Counted from the stretch's first letter, positions 24,524 to 33,816 are shown. The stretch is 64,000 nucleotides of DNA from Sedimenticola hydrogenitrophicus (GCF_029017505.1 NZ_JAQGEI010000003.1:124001-188000), one strand, 5' to 3'. Program-made: numbers and translations. The notes: generated by a model from the sequence alone, not told the origin.

Positions 24524-24550
24524 CGGAACACCTTGCTTTGCCCTTTAGCC

Positions 24551-24742
24551 CTAGTACTACTTCAATTTGATAAAGTACTTTCGTAGGGTGGATAAGCCGG
24601 TAGGCGCATCCACCAATGCTGCGGTGAGGAGTGGTACATGGATGTACCGTTTACGGACCTGAGGATGGAATGCGCTGTCGCTTATCCACCCTACGAAACT
24701 GAAACAGTTTTACCCGGCAATATTAAATTGGAAGACTACTAG
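24551..24742. repeat. CTAGTACTACTT palindrome hosting a GTAGGGTGGATAAG unit
   Basis: Outer arms CTAGTACTACTTCAATTTG and TTAAATTGGAAGACTACTAG enclose the inner repeat at 24582-24694 (CGTAGGGTGGATAAGCCGG to CTTATCCACCCTACG). The inner repeat contains a 45-bp segment shared with the element at 18355. The same outer left arm occurs at 18313. This is the second example of the same nested composite. Confidence 0.65.
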
Positions 24743-24824
24743 TCTGGTCGCATCACCCCCAAAAACGCGCCCTATCCTAAAGCAGCGGCCGGGGCGTCAC
24801 AACCAATGGGGTGCATTCAGACGC

Positions 24825-26069
24825 CTAGCTTGCGATCGCCCGACCGCGCCGGTACTCCCGGACGAACCAGCTGAATGCGCCCGCCTGCAGCAGCAGGGCA
24901 AAACCAAACGCCGTCTGGTAGGCGACGGCCGGATACTGGCCGGGACCCACTTGCGGCCAGAGATTGATAATGGCGCCGATGGCGTATTGCAAAACAAAAA
25001 TTGACACAAACACCAGCAGATTCATCGCCGTATTGACCCGCCCGGCCAGGTGACGCGGATAGTGTTGTGAGAGTACCGCGTACTGGACGATGCCGGTGGT
25101 GCCGAAGAAGCCGAAACCGATCCAGACCGGGGAGAGCCAGGCCGCCGCCGGCCCGAGGATGATCAGCAGCTGAATGCACTGAAAGGTCAGCATGCCGGCG
25201 GCCGACAACAGGATGGGGCGTACCCCGATTCGCGCCAGTCGTTCCGCCAGTGTACCCATGGCCAGGAAACCGGCCACCATGGCGGTGGCCACCAGTAACA
25301 GGGTATCGGCCATGGCGGTGCGTTCGAGCCCGCCGATATCCTGCAGCCAGGGACCGGCCCAGAGGCTCTGGATGGAGATGAACGAGGCCTGTGACAGCAT
25401 GGTCAGGGGTGCGATCATCCAGAAGAAGCGGTCGGCGAAGATGGCGCGAATGCCGCGCAGCTGGGCCCGCAGGGTCTCCTGTGGGCGCTCCTCGGTGTGG
25501 TCCGGTACCAGCACGAAGATGATCACGGATGAGAGCAGCAGCAGGCCCGCCAGCAGCAGGAAGACCCCGCGCCAGTCGGTCAACGACAGGGCGGCCTGGA
25601 CCGGTGCCGTGGCGGTGATGGCGCCGACCCCACCCGAGGCGAGAATGATCCCGTTCAGCAGCGGCAGCTTTTCCGGCTTGAACCAGAGGGTGAAGGTCTT
25701 GAAGGCAGCCATCAGGCAGGCCGAGACGCCCAGTCCGATCAGGCCGCGGCCGATGATCAGGTCCCAGGCGCTGTCCCCCAGGGCGAACAGCAGGGCCCCG
25801 GCGGCCGCCACCAGCAGTAGCAGGGATTCAATGCGGCGCGGGCTGTAACGGTCCAGCAGGATTCCCAGGGGAAGCTGGGCGGCGGCAAAGGTGAAGAAGT
25901 AGGAGGCGGTCAGCAGTCCGAGCGTATCCGCGCCGAGCGAGAGTTCCGCCACCAGGTCCGGTGCCAGTACCGCATTCACCACCCGGGCGAGATAGGAGAG
26001 GTAGTAGCCCAGGGCAAAGGGGAACAGGATACTGAGGAACAGGTGGCGGCGGGTGAGGCTGGGATCCAA
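24825..26069 (-). CDS. MFS transporter
   Basis: 414-residue, twelve-helix carrier. The opening FALGYYLSYLARVVNAVLAPDLVAEL and GILLDRYSPRRIESLLLL loop 2-3 motif are typical MFS elements. No ATG lies near the N-terminus: the start is TTG at 26069 with AAGG about eight bases before. Substrate unknown. It is divergent from a LysR regulator with a 174-bp shared control region, an arrangement that often marks the regulator's target. Confidence 0.86.
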   Translation of the reverse strand: MDPSLTRRHLFLSILFPFALGYYLSYLARVVNAVLAPDLVAELSLGADTLGLLTASYFFTFAAAQLPLGILLDRYSPRRIESLLLLVAAAGALLFALGDSAWDLIIGRGLIGLGVSACLMAAFKTFTLWFKPEKLPLLNGIILASGGVGAITATAPVQAALSLTDWRGVFLLLAGLLLLSSVIIFVLVPDHTEERPQETLRAQLRGIRAIFADRFFWMIAPLTMLSQASFISIQSLWAGPWLQDIGGLERTAMADTLLLVATAMVAGFLAMGTLAERLARIGVRPILLSAAGMLTFQCIQLLIILGPAAAWLSPVWIGFGFFGTTGIVQYAVLSQHYPRHLAGRVNTAMNLLVFVSIFVLQYAIGAIINLWPQVGPGQYPAVAYQTAFGFALLLQAGAFSWFVREYRRGRAIAS

Positions 26070-26243
26070 ACAGGTGGCCTTTTATTATTGGTGGCGGAAA
26101 GGGTTGACTATGCCATTGCCGATCGAACCAAGACAAGCCGGAGTTGCGTGGGGAAATCGGTCGCAAGCGAAAATAATGCTCAATGGTTGGGGAATGCGTT
26201 AACGTATAGCCCGGCAACGAAACCGAAGGGAAGGTCAGGCTAC

Positions 26244-27137
26244 ATGCTGGATTTCAACGAGATGGTGATCTTTGTAAAGGTGGTGGAGGCAGGTAATTTT
26301 ACCGCTGCCGCGACCAATCTCGGCCTGCCGAAATCGACCGTCAGCCGCAAGATCAGCCAGTTGGAGGGCCGGCTGGGTGCGCGCCTGCTGCAGCGGACCA
26401 CGCGCAGCGTTCGCACCACGGAGCTGGGCGCGCTTTATTATGACCGCTGTGCCCGGCTGGTGGCCGAGGCGGAAGAGGCGGAGCGTGCCATCAGCCAGTG
26501 TCAGGAGCAGCCGCGGGGGCTGCTGCGGGTCACCCTGCCGGTGGATATCGGTATCTCCATCATGCCGGCTATCACCCGGGAGTTCCTGCGTCAGCAGCCG
26601 GAGATCCGGCTGCAGGTGGATGTCTCAGACCGCCTTGTGGACCTGGTGGGGGAGGGCTTCGACATGGCGATCCGGGCCGGGGAGCTGGAGGATTCCACGC
26701 TGGTGGCGCATCGGCTCTATACCGACCGGATGCGGGTCTGTGGCACACCGGAGTATTTCCAACAACACGGGATTCCCGGCTCACCCGAGGATCTCAAACA
26801 GCACGACTGCGTGGTGTTCTCCGCGCGCCGCGACAGTGAACTCCTCAAGTTCAGAGGGCCGCGGGGAACGGTCGCGGTGGAGATTACCGGCCGACTGGGT
26901 ATCAACAACCTGAATGCCATCCGCGGGGCCTGCCTGACCGGCCGCGTGATCGGCCTGTTACCGGAGCTGCACTGCCAGGACCTGATCGCCAGCGGTGAGC
27001 TGGTCTCGGTGCTCGATGAGTGGAGTGTCCGGGAGGGGGGGATCTACGCGGTCTACCCTTCTCCCCGTCACCTGACCCCCAAGGTCAGGGCCTTCATCAC
27101 CTTCCTGGACCGGCATTTCAGCAATCTTCCTCATTAA
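26244..27137 (+). CDS. LysR-family transcriptional regulator
   Basis: 297 residues: N-terminal winged helix (about 1-60; MVIFVKVVEAGNFTAAATNLGLPKSTVSRKISQLEGRLGARLLQRTTR) and the periplasmic-binding-like effector domain (about 88-292). The helix-turn-helix resembles the large AaeR/DsdC-like branch with the KSTVSRKI recognition helix. AAGG precedes ATG 26244. It sits between two possible targets: the divergent MFS gene and the downstream azoR operon, whose promoter has a perfect 18-bp palindrome. Confidence 0.92.
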   Translation: MLDFNEMVIFVKVVEAGNFTAAATNLGLPKSTVSRKISQLEGRLGARLLQRTTRSVRTTELGALYYDRCARLVAEAEEAERAISQCQEQPRGLLRVTLPVDIGISIMPAITREFLRQQPEIRLQVDVSDRLVDLVGEGFDMAIRAGELEDSTLVAHRLYTDRMRVCGTPEYFQQHGIPGSPEDLKQHDCVVFSARRDSELLKFRGPRGTVAVEITGRLGINNLNAIRGACLTGRVIGLLPELHCQDLIASGELVSVLDEWSVREGGIYAVYPSPRHLTPKVRAFITFLDRHFSNLPH

Positions 27138-27172
27138 CCTACCTTCATGCAGGCCCTCCCAAGGGGGTACAT

Positions 27173-27190
27173 TGTTCCATATATGGAACA
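27173..27190. promoter_or_regulatory. Perfect 18-bp palindrome, likely operator of azoR
   Basis: TGTTCCATATATGGAACA reads the same on both strands. It lies 36 bp after the LysR stop and 89 bp before azoR, in an otherwise AT-rich promoter gap. The length and symmetry suit a dimeric regulator such as the adjacent LysR protein. I see no second copy between the MFS gene and the LysR gene. Confidence 0.55.
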
Positions 27191-27278
27191 TAGTTTTTGA
27201 AAAATACCGTCTAATAACGAAACAGGGACAATGATAGGCTGCTCGCCAAGTTGAACATTACCTGAGAGAGGGTGTGAC

Positions 27279-27887
27279 ATGAACAGAAAACGGCTACTCC
27301 ATATCGACTCCAGTGCCCGGTTGACCGGTTCCGACTCGCGCCGGCTCAGCGCCCGGTTTGTGCGTCAGTGGCTCGACAACCACCCGGAATACCAGGTCAT
27401 CGAGCGGGACCTGGTCGGCAAACCGCTGCCCCATCTGGATGAAACCATGCTGGCCGCCATGATGAGCCCGCCGGAGCAACATACCCCGGAGATGGCGCGG
27501 ATTGCGGAACGCATCAATCTGCTGATTGATGAATTTCTCTCCGCCGACCTGGTAGTCCTGGGTGTGCCGATGTACAACCTGGGCATCCCTTCCACGCTGA
27601 AGGCCTACATCGACCATATCGTGATGGCCGGACGCACCTTCGCCTATACCGACCAAGGGGCGGTGGGGCTGGTGGAAGACAAGCCAGTCTTCATCATCAC
27701 CGCGCGGGGCGGCGTGCACAGCGGTACCGCCACCGATCAGCAGGCCCCCTATCTGCAGACCCTGTTCAATTTTCTCGGCATACGGCAGGTGAACTTTATC
27801 CATTCGGAAGGGCTCAATATGGGGGATGAAATTCGTCGCAAGGGGATAGAAGATGCCCAGGCCGAGATCGAGCGGCATGCCGCCTGA
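27279..27887 (+). CDS. azoR: FMN-dependent NADH:quinone/azo reductase
   Basis: 202-residue flavodoxin-like reductase of the AzoR family, which reduces quinones and azo compounds by two electrons with FMN and NADH. Landmarks: LLHIDSSARLTGSDSRRLS (FMN phosphate loop, about 6-24), PMYNLGIPSTLKAYIDHIVMAGRTFAYT (about 96-123) and ARGG (flavin loop, about 142-145). Length is as in E. coli (201). GAGAGAGGG precedes ATG 27279. First gene of azoR-cytochrome b561-yceI. Confidence 0.92.
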   Translation: MNRKRLLHIDSSARLTGSDSRRLSARFVRQWLDNHPEYQVIERDLVGKPLPHLDETMLAAMMSPPEQHTPEMARIAERINLLIDEFLSADLVVLGVPMYNLGIPSTLKAYIDHIVMAGRTFAYTDQGAVGLVEDKPVFIITARGGVHSGTATDQQAPYLQTLFNFLGIRQVNFIHSEGLNMGDEIRRKGIEDAQAEIERHAA

Positions 27888-27942
27888 GCCCGTCATATTC
27901 AAGATGGTACCGCGCCAGGTCCGCAGAGAGGGAGCTCAAGGG

Positions 27943-28560
27943 ATGCGACTCGGCAACACCCGGCAAACCTACGGCGCCATCAGCATTGCGCTGCACTGGC
28001 TGGTGGCGCTGTTGGTCCTGGGCCTGTTCCCGCTGGGTCTCTATATGACCAGCCTGGATTATTACCACCCCTGGTATCAGGCGGCACCGCATCTCCATCG
28101 CGGTCTCGGGATCACCCTGCTGCTGTTGCTGTCGCTCCGGCTGTGCTGGCGGTTTATCAGCCCGCCGCCGCGGCCGCTGGATGGCGGTTCGCGGTTGCTG
28201 AGGCGTCTGGCTGGCCTGGTGCACGGCGGGCTCTACCTGCTGCTGTTCGCCATCGCCGTCAGCGGCTATCTCATCTCCACCGCCGACGGACGCGGTATCG
28301 AGGTGTTCGGCTGGTTCACGGTGCCGGCGCTGCTGCCGGCGTTTAAGGACATGGAGGATGCGGCGGGTGACATCCATTTTGTCCTCGCCGTCAGCCTGAT
28401 CGGGCTGGTCGCCCTGCATGGACTGGCCGCCCTCAAGCACCACTTTATCGATCGCGATCCCACCCTGATGCGGATGCTCGGCAGGCCCAGGCGCGTGACA
28501 GGCCGCGCGACAGGCGCAATCACTGAATCAGAAACCTTTTTTACCAAGGAGACATCATGA
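27943..28560 (+). CDS. Cytochrome b561 family protein
   Basis: 205-residue four-helix membrane cytochrome binding two b hemes and exchanging electrons with the quinone pool. Candidate axial histidines are in SIALHWLVA (about H17), APHLHRGLG (about H52), DIHFVLA (about H146) and ALHGLAALKHHF (about H160-166). GGGAG precedes ATG 27943. The stop overlaps the yceI start (ATGA), a pairing of cytochrome b561 with YceI that is common in proteobacteria. With azoR just upstream the set looks like a quinone or redox-stress unit. Confidence 0.9.
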   Translation: MRLGNTRQTYGAISIALHWLVALLVLGLFPLGLYMTSLDYYHPWYQAAPHLHRGLGITLLLLLSLRLCWRFISPPPRPLDGGSRLLRRLAGLVHGGLYLLLFAIAVSGYLISTADGRGIEVFGWFTVPALLPAFKDMEDAAGDIHFVLAVSLIGLVALHGLAALKHHFIDRDPTLMRMLGRPRRVTGRATGAITESETFFTKETS

Positions 28561-29135
28561 AAAAACGCTTGATATTTTCACTGCTTACGGCGGCCGGGAT
28601 TGCCCTTTCCGCTCCGGTATCGGCCGAGCGCTATGTCATCGATACGCAAAATGCCCATGCCTTTGTCCAGTTCAAGATCGCCCATCTGGGTTACAGCTGG
28701 GTGCTGGGCCGCTTTAACCAGTTCGAGGGGAGCTTCGACTATGACGAGAGCAACCCGTCGGCATCGACGGTTTCAGTCACGGTCAATCCCGCCAGCGTGG
28801 ACAGTAACCATGCCGAGAGGGACAAGCACCTGCGCAGCAAGGATTTCCTGAAAGTGGACGAGTTTGCCCAGGCGACCTTCACCAGCACCAGCTATGCGGT
28901 CACGGGAGATAACACGGGGTTGCTCAAGGGTGACCTGACCCTGCGTGGCGTAACCCGGCCGATCAGCATCGATGTCACTCAGATCGGTGCCGGCAAGGAC
29001 CCCTGGGGCGGTTACCGTCGGGGGTTTGAAGGCACCACCCGGCTGGCCCTGGCGGATTTCGGTATTCCCATGGACCTGGGTCCGGCCGCGCGTGAAGTGG
29101 AGCTGTTCCTCACCATCGAAGGCGTTCGCCAATAG
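28557..29135 (+). CDS. YceI-family periplasmic lipocalin-fold protein
   Basis: 192 residues: signal peptide (about 1-23, ending SAPVSAE) and the YceI beta-barrel with IDTQNAHAFVQFKIAHLGYSWVLGRFNQFEG, HLRSKDFLKVDEFAQATF and KGDLTLRGVTRPI segments. The family binds isoprenoid chains such as polyprenyl or ubiquinone-like lipids inside the barrel. Translationally coupled to the cytochrome b561 gene, which fits a role with quinones in the periplasm. Confidence 0.93.
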   Translation: MKKRLIFSLLTAAGIALSAPVSAERYVIDTQNAHAFVQFKIAHLGYSWVLGRFNQFEGSFDYDESNPSASTVSVTVNPASVDSNHAERDKHLRSKDFLKVDEFAQATFTSTSYAVTGDNTGLLKGDLTLRGVTRPISIDVTQIGAGKDPWGGYRRGFEGTTRLALADFGIPMDLGPAAREVELFLTIEGVRQ

Positions 29136-29294
29136 TCTTTAAGCCGGGACCGGTTTACAGCACAGTAGTCCGGATGTGGCCGCTGCCTTGCACAGGGAGA
29201 AAACCCACAGGCCCATAGCGGCGGAATCCGGGGAGCAGACCCGAAAGGGTTCTACCCCGGATTTCGCTCGCCCAGGTCAGTGTATTGTTCAAAC

Positions 29295-29402
29295 GTAACT
29301 ACTTGCCCGGTCTGTAAGTGACTGGCCTGCCTTGTTGGCCGATCTTGATCCAGCCATCACGTGAGGCCGGCAAGGTAGTCCAGTCACCCCGTGAGTAGTT
29401 AC
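29295..29402 (-). mobile_element. GTAACTACTC element, copy 3, opposite orientation
   Basis: 108 bp, about 90% identical in reverse complement to the copy at 23644. Terminal repeats GTAACTACT and AGTAGTTAC are intact. Flanks are GTTCAAAC (29287) and GTTCGAAC (29403), an 8-bp duplication with one change. The flanks also form a short inverted repeat (ATTGTTC...GAACAAT), so this copy too sits inside a palindrome. The rest of 29136-29544 shows no gene. Confidence 0.75.
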
Positions 29403-29544
29403 GTTCGAACAATATGGGTGGGCCTTCATCCAGGTTACCGTCCGACGCACTTGTGGCCTATTACCTTAAAATTCTCTGGGTTGATCCGCGAACATTTAAA
29501 CATCATCTGTAGTCCTATAGAGAAACATGCGGGAAGGACAAACC

Positions 29545-30273
29545 ATGCAGATGCGACAGCTTTTCGATAGGGACTCCAGCACCTACAGCTACCTGCTCTG
29601 GGATAAGCAGAACCTGGAGGCGGTGATGATCGATCCGGTGCTGGAACAGAGTGAGCGGGACATTCGGCTGATCGAGGAGCTGGGGCTGGTTTTGCGTTAT
29701 TCGCTGGAGACGCACATACACGCCGACCACATCACCGGCGGCGGGCTGTTGCGGGAGCGCTTCAACTGCCATGTGGCGGTACATGGGAATGCGCAAGTTC
29801 CCTGTGCCGACGTCTGGTTGAAGCAGGGCGATCATGTGCTGTTTGGCGACAATGCCCTGAAGGTGCTGTATACCCCGGGACATACCGATACCGATATCTG
29901 TTACCTCGCCGCCGACCGGGTGTTTACCGGCGATACGCTGTTGATTCGCGGCAGCGGCCGCACCGATTTCCAGTCCGGTGATGCAGGTAAGGCGTTCGAT
30001 TCGATCACGGGCCAGCTGTTCGTCCTGCCTGACCGGATCAGGGTCTACCCGGCCCATGACTACAACGGCATGACCACCTCGACCATCGGTGAAGAGAAAC
30101 GGCACAATCCCCGGCTGGGTAACAACCAGACGCGGGAGGGTTATATGCGCATCATGAGCGATATGGATCTGGATAAACCGCAAAAGATCGACCTGGCGGT
30201 GGCGGGGAATCAGCGTTGCGGTATCAGCGCGGCCGAGGGGCTGGTCAATCAGGCCGGGGTGATCAGGGAGTGA
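29545..30273 (+). CDS. Persulfide dioxygenase-like MBL-fold protein (ETHE1 family)
   Basis: 242-residue metallo-beta-lactamase-fold enzyme expected to oxidise glutathione persulfide to sulfite with a mononuclear iron. Metal motif THIHADHITG (H57, H59, D61, H62), later YTPGHTDTDICY histidine (about 116) and VFTGDTLLIRGSGRTDFQ (about 132-149; the GRTDFQ block marks the ETHE1 group), and YPAHDYNG (about 170). I use ATG 29545 with GGAAGGAC six bases before rather than ATG 29527. It points to sulfide or thiol-sulfur detoxification. Confidence 0.9.
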   Translation: MQMRQLFDRDSSTYSYLLWDKQNLEAVMIDPVLEQSERDIRLIEELGLVLRYSLETHIHADHITGGGLLRERFNCHVAVHGNAQVPCADVWLKQGDHVLFGDNALKVLYTPGHTDTDICYLAADRVFTGDTLLIRGSGRTDFQSGDAGKAFDSITGQLFVLPDRIRVYPAHDYNGMTTSTIGEEKRHNPRLGNNQTREGYMRIMSDMDLDKPQKIDLAVAGNQRCGISAAEGLVNQAGVIRE

Positions 30274-30284
30274 GGTGGCGTGAA

Positions 30285-30644
30285 TCAGTCCGGGTCTGAC
30301 TTCAATTCCGCCACCCGCTGTAGGTGCTCCTGCCAGTACTGCGCCTGATTGACCCCCAGCTCATGGAGAAACCGCCAGTCGTACAGGCCGGAGTTGTGGC
30401 CGTCGTCGAAATAGAGCTTCAGGGCATAGTTGCCGATCGGTTTGATCTCTTGCAGTACCACATCCTGCTTGTCCAGCACCAGAATCCGGTCTTTGCCGAA
30501 ACGCCCCCTGACCTCCTTGGAGGGCGAAAAGACACGCAGGTACTCCCAGGGCAGATTGAAACGCTCGCCGCTATCGAAAACCACTTCAAGCGTTCGCGAT
30601 TGATTGTGCAGGATGATGTCGGTCGGTTTGGGGTTTGTATGCAT
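30285..30644 (-). CDS. DUF971-domain protein
   Basis: 119 residues matching the DUF971 / gamma-butyrobetaine-hydroxylase N-terminal-like domain: PTDIILHNQSRTLEVVFDSGERFNLPWEYLRVFSPSKEV, then IGNYALKLYFDDGHNSGLYDWRFLHELG, the conserved core of the family. Related stand-alone proteins occur next to Fe-S and ubiquinone genes; function is unsettled. ATG 30644 lacks a clear ribosome site. Convergent with the persulfide dioxygenase, 11 bp away. Confidence 0.85.
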   Translation of the reverse strand: MHTNPKPTDIILHNQSRTLEVVFDSGERFNLPWEYLRVFSPSKEVRGRFGKDRILVLDKQDVVLQEIKPIGNYALKLYFDDGHNSGLYDWRFLHELGVNQAQYWQEHLQRVAELKSDPD

Positions 30645-30721
30645 AACGGATAAGATGCGGATCAGTTCATTGAATGCAATAGTAGACCCAACAGGATGAA
30701 AACAGAAACAGGAGTGAGACG

Positions 30722-31300
30722 ATGGAAGAGCGGATTCCAAGCCGGGATGAGGCGTACCGGCTGCTGACCACCTATACCCAAACGGAAAGTCTGGTCAAAC
30801 ATGGCCTGGCGGTGGAGGCGGTGATGCGCTATTTCGCCCGCCAGCGCGGGGGCGACGAGGAGCAGTGGGGGATCGTCGGACTGGTGCATGATCTGGATTA
30901 CGACCAGTTTCCCGAGCAGCACTGCATCAAGACCGAACAGATATTGCGCCAACAGCAGTGGCCGGACGCCTATATCCGCGCGGTCATCAGCCACGGCTGG
31001 GGCATCTGCACCGAAGTCGAGCCGCTCAGCGACATGGAGAAGGTGCTCTATGCCACCGATGAGCTGACCGGGCTGGTGACCACCACCGCCCTGGTGCGTC
31101 CCTCGAAAAGTGTCCTCGACCTGGAGGCGAAGTCGGTGATCAAGAAGTGGAAGGACAAAAGTTTCGCCGCCAAGGTGGATCGCGGCATTATCGACCGCGG
31201 GGCGGCGATGCTCGGCATGGAGCGGCGCGAGCTGATCACCCAGACCATCCTCGGCATGCGCGAGGTGGCGGAGCGGATCGGTCTCAAAGGAGCGGGCTGA
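30722..31300 (+). CDS. HD-domain phosphohydrolase-like protein
   Basis: 192 residues with a compact HD domain: H in LVKHGLAVEAVM, HDLDY (about 59-63) and VISHGWGI (about 90-97) as metal ligands, then DELTGLVTTTALVRPSKSVLDLEAKSVIKKWK, typical of this bacterial group of small HD hydrolases. Substrate unknown. AGGAGTGAGACG precedes ATG 30722. Divergent from the DUF971 gene, so they share a short promoter gap of 77 bp. Confidence 0.85.
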   Translation: MEERIPSRDEAYRLLTTYTQTESLVKHGLAVEAVMRYFARQRGGDEEQWGIVGLVHDLDYDQFPEQHCIKTEQILRQQQWPDAYIRAVISHGWGICTEVEPLSDMEKVLYATDELTGLVTTTALVRPSKSVLDLEAKSVIKKWKDKSFAAKVDRGIIDRGAAMLGMERRELITQTILGMREVAERIGLKGAG

Positions 31301-31346
31301 ACAACCGTTTGCGGGGGCCGGGTCAACCGCGGTTTATTCATCCAGA

Positions 31347-33068
31347 TCAATCCTCCGGCCCGCTCTTTTCCCCCTGCTGCACCAACTGGTAGCCTCCGCT
31401 GCGGATGCCCTCCATCAGCAGCTGCACGTTGTCCTCGGGTGCACCGACCAGCCGCAGTGCCTCCGCCCCCAGCCGGAGACTGGCCTCGATCGCCTCGGGG
31501 AACGCCTGGGTGGCCCCCGCCTTGAGCAGGTGGGCGCTGGCTTCCAGATCGCGGGCGCGGGCGATCACCGGTATCCGCGGATAGGTGTTGCGCAAGTGGG
31601 AGACCGCATGCAGCACCGTAGCACTCCGATCGATGGTGAGTACCACCAGTGAACAGCGCTCCACGTGGGCCGCCGCCAGCAGTTCCGGGTCGGAGATGTC
31701 GCCGTAATGTACCGGGAGCCCATCCGCCTGGCCGCGCTTGACGTGTTCCGGGTTGGTGTCGAAGGCGACGAAGGGGATGCCGCTGGCCTGCAGCAGGGTG
31801 GCGACGGTATGGCCGACACGGCCATAACCGCCGATCAGTACACTGCGCTCCGCCACCTCCACGCCCTTGGCCGTGTGATCATCGCCGGCGGGCTGTTCGC
31901 CTTCCAGGGAGCGGGCCAGCCGGTCGCCGAAACGGATCAGCAGCGGGGTAATCAACATGCTCAGGGAGATCACCGCTACCGCCATGATGAAGCTCCCCTC
32001 ATCGATCACCTTGAGTGCCAGGGCCGAGCCGAACAGGACAAAACCGAATTCACCCGCCTGGGCCAGCAGAAAGGTGATGCGGGTGGCCTCTCCGCGGCTA
32101 TAACCGAAGGCGATGGCCAGGGGAAACAGCACCGCCAGTTTAATACCGACCAGTACCGCCGTGTGACCGATGAACACCAGTGGCTGCTCGGCCAATGCCC
32201 CCAGGTCGATCGACATGCCCACGGCCACGAAGAACAGGCTCATCAACAACCCCTTGTAGGGCTCGATGAAGGCGCGGATCTGCATGTTGTAGTTGGAACC
32301 GGAGAGCAGCATGCCCATGATGAAGGCGCCCAGGGCCATCGACAGCCCGGCCTGGTTCATCATCCAGGCGGCGAAGAAGACCGCCAGCAGCACCACCAGC
32401 AGGAAGGCTTCGCGGTTGTCGTGGCGCGCCAGCCACTCCAGCGCCAGCGGGACGATGCGCAGGCCGAACAGCCAGAGGACCGCGAACATTCCGGCGAGGA
32501 TCAGCAACTGTTGCCACAGCGGTATGCCGGAAGCGATCGCGGTCTCTTGCGACAACAGCGGTACCAGGGCCAAAAGCGGCACCACGGCCAGGTCCTGCAT
32601 CAGCAGAATGGCGAAGGTACCGGTACCGTGGCGACTGGCCAGCTCGCCCCGTTCCTGCAGCAATTGCATGACGAAGGCGGTGGAGGAGAGCGACAGGGTG
32701 AGGCCGATCAGCAGCGCCGTCGGCCAGGAATCCATCCCCATGGAGACATAGAGGGTAATCGCCAGACCGACCAGCAGGATCTGCAGGGAACCGAGGCCGA
32801 ACAGGTAGCGGCGCATGGACCAGAGCCGGGTGGGGCGCATCTCCAGGCCGATAACGAACATCAGCAGTACCACGCCCAGCTCGGTGAAATGGCGGACGTC
32901 CTCGACATGGGCGGTCACATAGGGGCCCGGTGAGTGGGGTCCCACCACCACGCCGGCAATCAGCAGACCCAGGATCGACCCCAGCCCGAGATGGCGAAAC
33001 AGCGCCACCGCCACAGAGGTGACAGCCAGCAATAGCAGGGCGGAGAAGATGAAGCTATCCAGATACAC
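31347..33068 (-). CDS. Kef-type cation:proton antiporter with RCK domain
   Basis: 573-residue CPA2 antiporter. The membrane part (about 1-385) shows GLLIAGVVVGPHSPGP, GVVLLMFVIGLEM and the QDLAVVPLLAL helix holding the ion-binding aspartate. The C-terminal TrkA-N (RCK) domain begins near 405 with the nucleotide motif VLIGGYGRVGHTVA. KefB/C proteins export potassium under glutathione-adduct control; sensor residues for glutathione cannot be assigned here. Start is GTG 33068. The TrkA-N domain and length (E. coli KefC 620) fit. Confidence 0.88.
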   Translation of the reverse strand: MYLDSFIFSALLLLAVTSVAVALFRHLGLGSILGLLIAGVVVGPHSPGPYVTAHVEDVRHFTELGVVLLMFVIGLEMRPTRLWSMRRYLFGLGSLQILLVGLAITLYVSMGMDSWPTALLIGLTLSLSSTAFVMQLLQERGELASRHGTGTFAILLMQDLAVVPLLALVPLLSQETAIASGIPLWQQLLILAGMFAVLWLFGLRIVPLALEWLARHDNREAFLLVVLLAVFFAAWMMNQAGLSMALGAFIMGMLLSGSNYNMQIRAFIEPYKGLLMSLFFVAVGMSIDLGALAEQPLVFIGHTAVLVGIKLAVLFPLAIAFGYSRGEATRITFLLAQAGEFGFVLFGSALALKVIDEGSFIMAVAVISLSMLITPLLIRFGDRLARSLEGEQPAGDDHTAKGVEVAERSVLIGGYGRVGHTVATLLQASGIPFVAFDTNPEHVKRGQADGLPVHYGDISDPELLAAAHVERCSLVVLTIDRSATVLHAVSHLRNTYPRIPVIARARDLEASAHLLKAGATQAFPEAIEASLRLGAEALRLVGAPEDNVQLLMEGIRSGGYQLVQQGEKSGPED

Positions 33069-33193
33069 GGATCACCGCTGAGCGATAAACAGAGTCAGAT
33101 GATACCGGTCAGCGGCACTGTAGAGAAGGAGGTTGGCGTGTCGATCTTAATTGTTGAGGGAATAATGGACAGGCAGGATTGCGCGCAATAAAT

Positions 33194-33228
33194 AAGGCCA
33201 TCCGCGCTTCCCTTCGCGGATGGCCTTT
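33194..33228 (-). terminator. Rho-independent-type terminator after the EF-hand gene
   Basis: Stem AAGGCCATCCGCG / CGCGGATGGCCTT of 13 perfect pairs with an 8-base loop, 16 bp past the stop of the minus-strand EF-hand gene, followed on that strand by TTATTTATT. It lies between that gene and the Kef antiporter. Confidence 0.7.
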
Positions 33229-33243
33229 CCATGGCTCTAGGGG

Positions 33244-33519
33244 TTATTCAGCGGGCTTTTTCTCGCCACCCTCTTTGAGCATGGTTTCAAACGCACTGAA
33301 CTCGGCCTTGTCGACGGTGCCACTGCCGTCCTTGTCGATGGTCGTCCAGTTCTCACTCACTGCGGTGTCGCGGGCCGCTTCTTCGGCGGTCAGCTGACCA
33401 TCCTGGTTCTGATCCAGGGACTCAAACTGAACGGTGTCCATCTCTGCGGCAAAGGTGGCAGCGGAAAACAGGGTCGCCATTGAGAAACCGAGTATTTTCA
33501 CTAAAGTGGTAGTCTTCAT
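33244..33519 (-). CDS. Small exported EF-hand protein
   Basis: 91 residues: signal peptide (about 1-25, ending TFAAE) and two calcium-binding loops, DQNQDGQLTAEE (about 36-47) and DKDGSGTVDKAEF (about 62-74), both with intact D/N ligands and the glutamate at position 12. The end is Lys/Glu-rich. A strong GGAGG lies five bases before ATG 33519. Probably a periplasmic calcium-binding protein; partner unknown. Confidence 0.88.
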   Translation of the reverse strand: MKTTTLVKILGFSMATLFSAATFAAEMDTVQFESLDQNQDGQLTAEEAARDTAVSENWTTIDKDGSGTVDKAEFSAFETMLKEGGEKKPAE

Positions 33520-33816
33520 TATTTCCTCCGTGGGTTGATTGTGGTACATCCACATCCCCGTTAGAGCACCATCCGTGCCAACTCCGCAGATGACCATAAA
33601 ATCAATAAGATAGCCGTAGGTTGGCACGACTTTCGTGCCGTATCTCGCCCCATCTGTCGTTGGTTGGCAACGCCTTTGTTGATGGTTTTGCAACTGCTTG
33701 ATCTACAAGAAGATTTGTGTTGCGAAACGACGACAGCGGGGTAGTTCAGGAGGCCGGGGATAACCCCGATGGGCAATTCGCCCATGCCGAACCGGTTGCG
33801 GATTGGCGATCAGGGA

